6,764 bases of DNA from NCBI GenBank assembly GCA_023511325.1, contig JAIMBU010000148.1, forward strand, positions 1 to 6,764. Reading direction: 5' to 3'. The stretch comes from Gorillibacterium sp. (GTDB taxonomy: Bacteria; Bacillota; Bacilli; Paenibacillales; NBRC-103111). The number at the start of each line of letters is the position of its first letter. Positions within the stretch are counted from its first letter, which is position 1. Below are positions 5,603-6,764 of this stretch, piece after piece. A program made the position numbers and the translations under genes. Below the pieces are notes generated by a model. It did no database searches. It worked only from the letters and a program-made list of their open reading frames with translations, and was not told the DNA's origin.

Positions 5603-6700
5603 CTATCTGATAAACAGCCAAACTATGAATAGTCCTCCCAGCCAAAAAACGCTAACCAGATACATCAGTCGCACCGTATAACCAATATCTGTTTCTCTAA
5701 GCGGGCGGAGTGGCCAGCCCATTCGGGCACGTTCACTTGGTATGCCAAAGTAACGGTTGGTTCCACCCAGCTCGATCCCCAGTGCTCCAGCGACAGCGGA
5801 CTCCGGTATGCCGCTATTTGGACTTGGGTGCAAGCTGCTAAACGTATGTATGGCTCGAAATGCCCGAAGCCCTGATGCTTTAGGAAGTATCCAGGCAGCT
5901 AAGGTCAGTAATAACCCTGTTAACCGAGCCGGCAGCCAATTTAGAACATCATCAAACCGAGCGGAAGCCCAGCCCAGATGGATATATTTATCGTTTTTGT
6001 AGCCTACCATCGAATCTAGCGTGTTAGCCGCCCGGTAGAGCATGGCAAGCGGTGCTCCGCCCAATAAAGCAAAAAAAATCGGGGAGACGAAGGCATCCAC
6101 GGTATTCTCTGCTACCGTCTCTATGGTCGCCCGAACAATCTCCGGCTCATCCAGATGCTCCGTATCCCGCCCGACAATCCAGCCGACATATTTCCGTGCC
6201 TCTAGCATATCGCCCTTTCGTAAGGGTATCCTTACCCGATCGGAGGCTTGCTTCAGTCCTTTGACTGCTAACGTTGTCGAGATCAGCCAGGTATTCACGG
6301 CATAGCCCAACCAGGGATGGATCTGATCCGCCAGAAGGACCACCCCATAGGCACTCGCGAATGCAAGCAGCACGGTAGCTCCCGCCAAAATGACCCCCTT
6401 GCTTCGCAGAGACGATCGATTCTGACTGTTGCTGTTTGGGACATCTTCTGGGCAGCTGTCTATAGCTAAACCGGGAGGTCCCTCTGAGTACCTGTCTGTG
6501 CTAAAACCATGGGTTTCCTTTGAGCGCTTGCCTCTACCTGCGCGCAGCTTACGCTCCAGCCATCCGATCCACTTCCCCATAAGCACGACGGGATGAGGAA
6601 GCCACGTAGGGTCCCCCAACCACCAATCGAGTAAAATTGCAGCCATCAACATAGGGAGTAACTGCTCCCATGAATAGAAGAACATCATCTCAACCACCAT
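5603..6700 (-). CDS. cbiB: adenosylcobinamide-phosphate synthase
   Basis: CbiB is an integral membrane enzyme that amidates adenosylcobyric acid with aminopropanol phosphate. Residues are numbered from a TTG at 6706. Family blocks are DWWLGDPTWLPHPV (27-40), GKWIGWLE (44-51), GWIVGRDT (175-182), ETVAENTVDAFVSPIF (196-211), YRAANTLDSMVGYKN (224-238) and HPSPNSGIPESAVAGALG (293-310). Hydrophobic segments lie near 14-30, 105-127, 132-150, 205-223, 262-276 and 343-365. A hydrophilic stretch of about 50 residues (55-104) between the first segments makes the protein longer than the usual 310 to 325. The start is uncertain: TTG at 6706, ATG at 6700 and ATGs at 6688 and 6685 are all in frame. Only the ATG at 6688 has a weak GGTGG upstream. 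The ATG at 6700 is listed. CobD and CbiZ genes follow directly, forming one pathway unit. Confidence 0.94.
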   Translation of the reverse strand: MVVEMMFFYSWEQLLPMLMAAILLDWWLGDPTWLPHPVVLMGKWIGWLERKLRAGRGKRSKETHGFSTDRYSEGPPGLAIDSCPEDVPNSNSQNRSSLRSKGVILAGATVLLAFASAYGVVLLADQIHPWLGYAVNTWLISTTLAVKGLKQASDRVRIPLRKGDMLEARKYVGWIVGRDTEHLDEPEIVRATIETVAENTVDAFVSPIFFALLGGAPLAMLYRAANTLDSMVGYKNDKYIHLGWASARFDDVLNWLPARLTGLLLTLAAWILPKASGLRAFRAIHTFSSLHPSPNSGIPESAVAGALGIELGGTNRYFGIPSERARMGWPLRPLRETDIGYTVRLMYLVSVFWLGGLFIVWLFIR

Positions 6701-6706
6701 AGGCAA

Positions 6707-6740
6707 GATAAACAGCTATGCTAAATTTGTGCCGTTTATC
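6707..6740 (-). repeat. inverted repeat (hairpin) directly before cbiB
   Basis: Arms at 6707-6716 and 6731-6740 flank a 14-base loop. In minus-strand RNA the ten pairs include one G-U wobble; on the plus strand that pair would be A-C. The stem ends at the base before the TTG at 6706. No T run follows, so this is not a standard terminator. It might be part of a leader or attenuator that continues outside the window. Confidence 0.35.
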
Positions 6741-6764
6741 GCTGCGGAATATAAGGATAAGCGC

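Noticed and set aside
5609..6716. The 10-mer GATAAACAGC at both ends of cbiB (5609-5618 and 6707-6716)
   Set aside because: A few 10-base matches are expected by chance in a window of this size. One copy encodes the CbiB C terminus, and no longer match extends from it.
6707..6764. Cobalamin riboswitch upstream of cbiB
   Set aside because: Only 58 bases remain before the window end, and no B12-box-like conserved core could be found in them. It may lie beyond the window.

Overview
The window reads as a chromosomal segment of a moderate-GC Gram-positive bacterium, most likely a Paenibacillus-like member of the Bacillales. The reasons are strong AGGAGG-type ribosome sites, sigma-A-like promoters, a CbiZ-type cobinamide salvage gene, a PerR-type Fur-family regulator and a low-molecular-weight TrxB. 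This assignment is an inference from gene content. All eight genes lie on the minus strand, so transcription runs from high to low coordinates.

Region 1 (about 6700 to 3765) is a cobalamin late-synthesis and salvage block: cbiB (adenosylcobinamide-phosphate synthase), a CobD-type threonine-phosphate decarboxylase and cbiZ (adenosylcobinamide amidohydrolase). CbiZ would convert scavenged cobinamide to adenosylcobyric acid. CobD would make aminopropanol phosphate, and CbiB would join the two. The cobD and cbiZ frames overlap as ATGA. No cobalamin riboswitch is visible in the 58 bases left upstream of the cbiB frame.

Region 2 (3764 to 2523) is a two-gene regulatory unit. The first gene is a Fur-family repressor with PerR-like metal and zinc ligands but Glu where B. 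subtilis PerR has Asp104. The second is an OmpR/PhoB-type winged-helix protein whose receiver domain has lost most phosphorylation residues. Its likely ATG overlaps the repressor stop as ATGA. No histidine kinase is present.

Region 3 (2522 to 1010) is a thiol-redox pair, trxB and a CPYC glutaredoxin-like protein, closed by a strong intrinsic terminator. A 15-bp PerR-box-like element lies upstream of the repressor gene and again upstream of trxB, identical except for its central base. A weaker third copy lies just upstream of the glutaredoxin gene. This suggests, without proof, a local redox regulon in which the PerR-like protein controls itself and the TrxB/glutaredoxin pair.

Region 4 (1009 to 50) is a single alpha/beta hydrolase gene with its own extended -10 promoter. 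Bases 1 to 49 hold nothing that could be assigned. No RNA genes, mobile elements, CRISPR arrays or attachment sites were seen.
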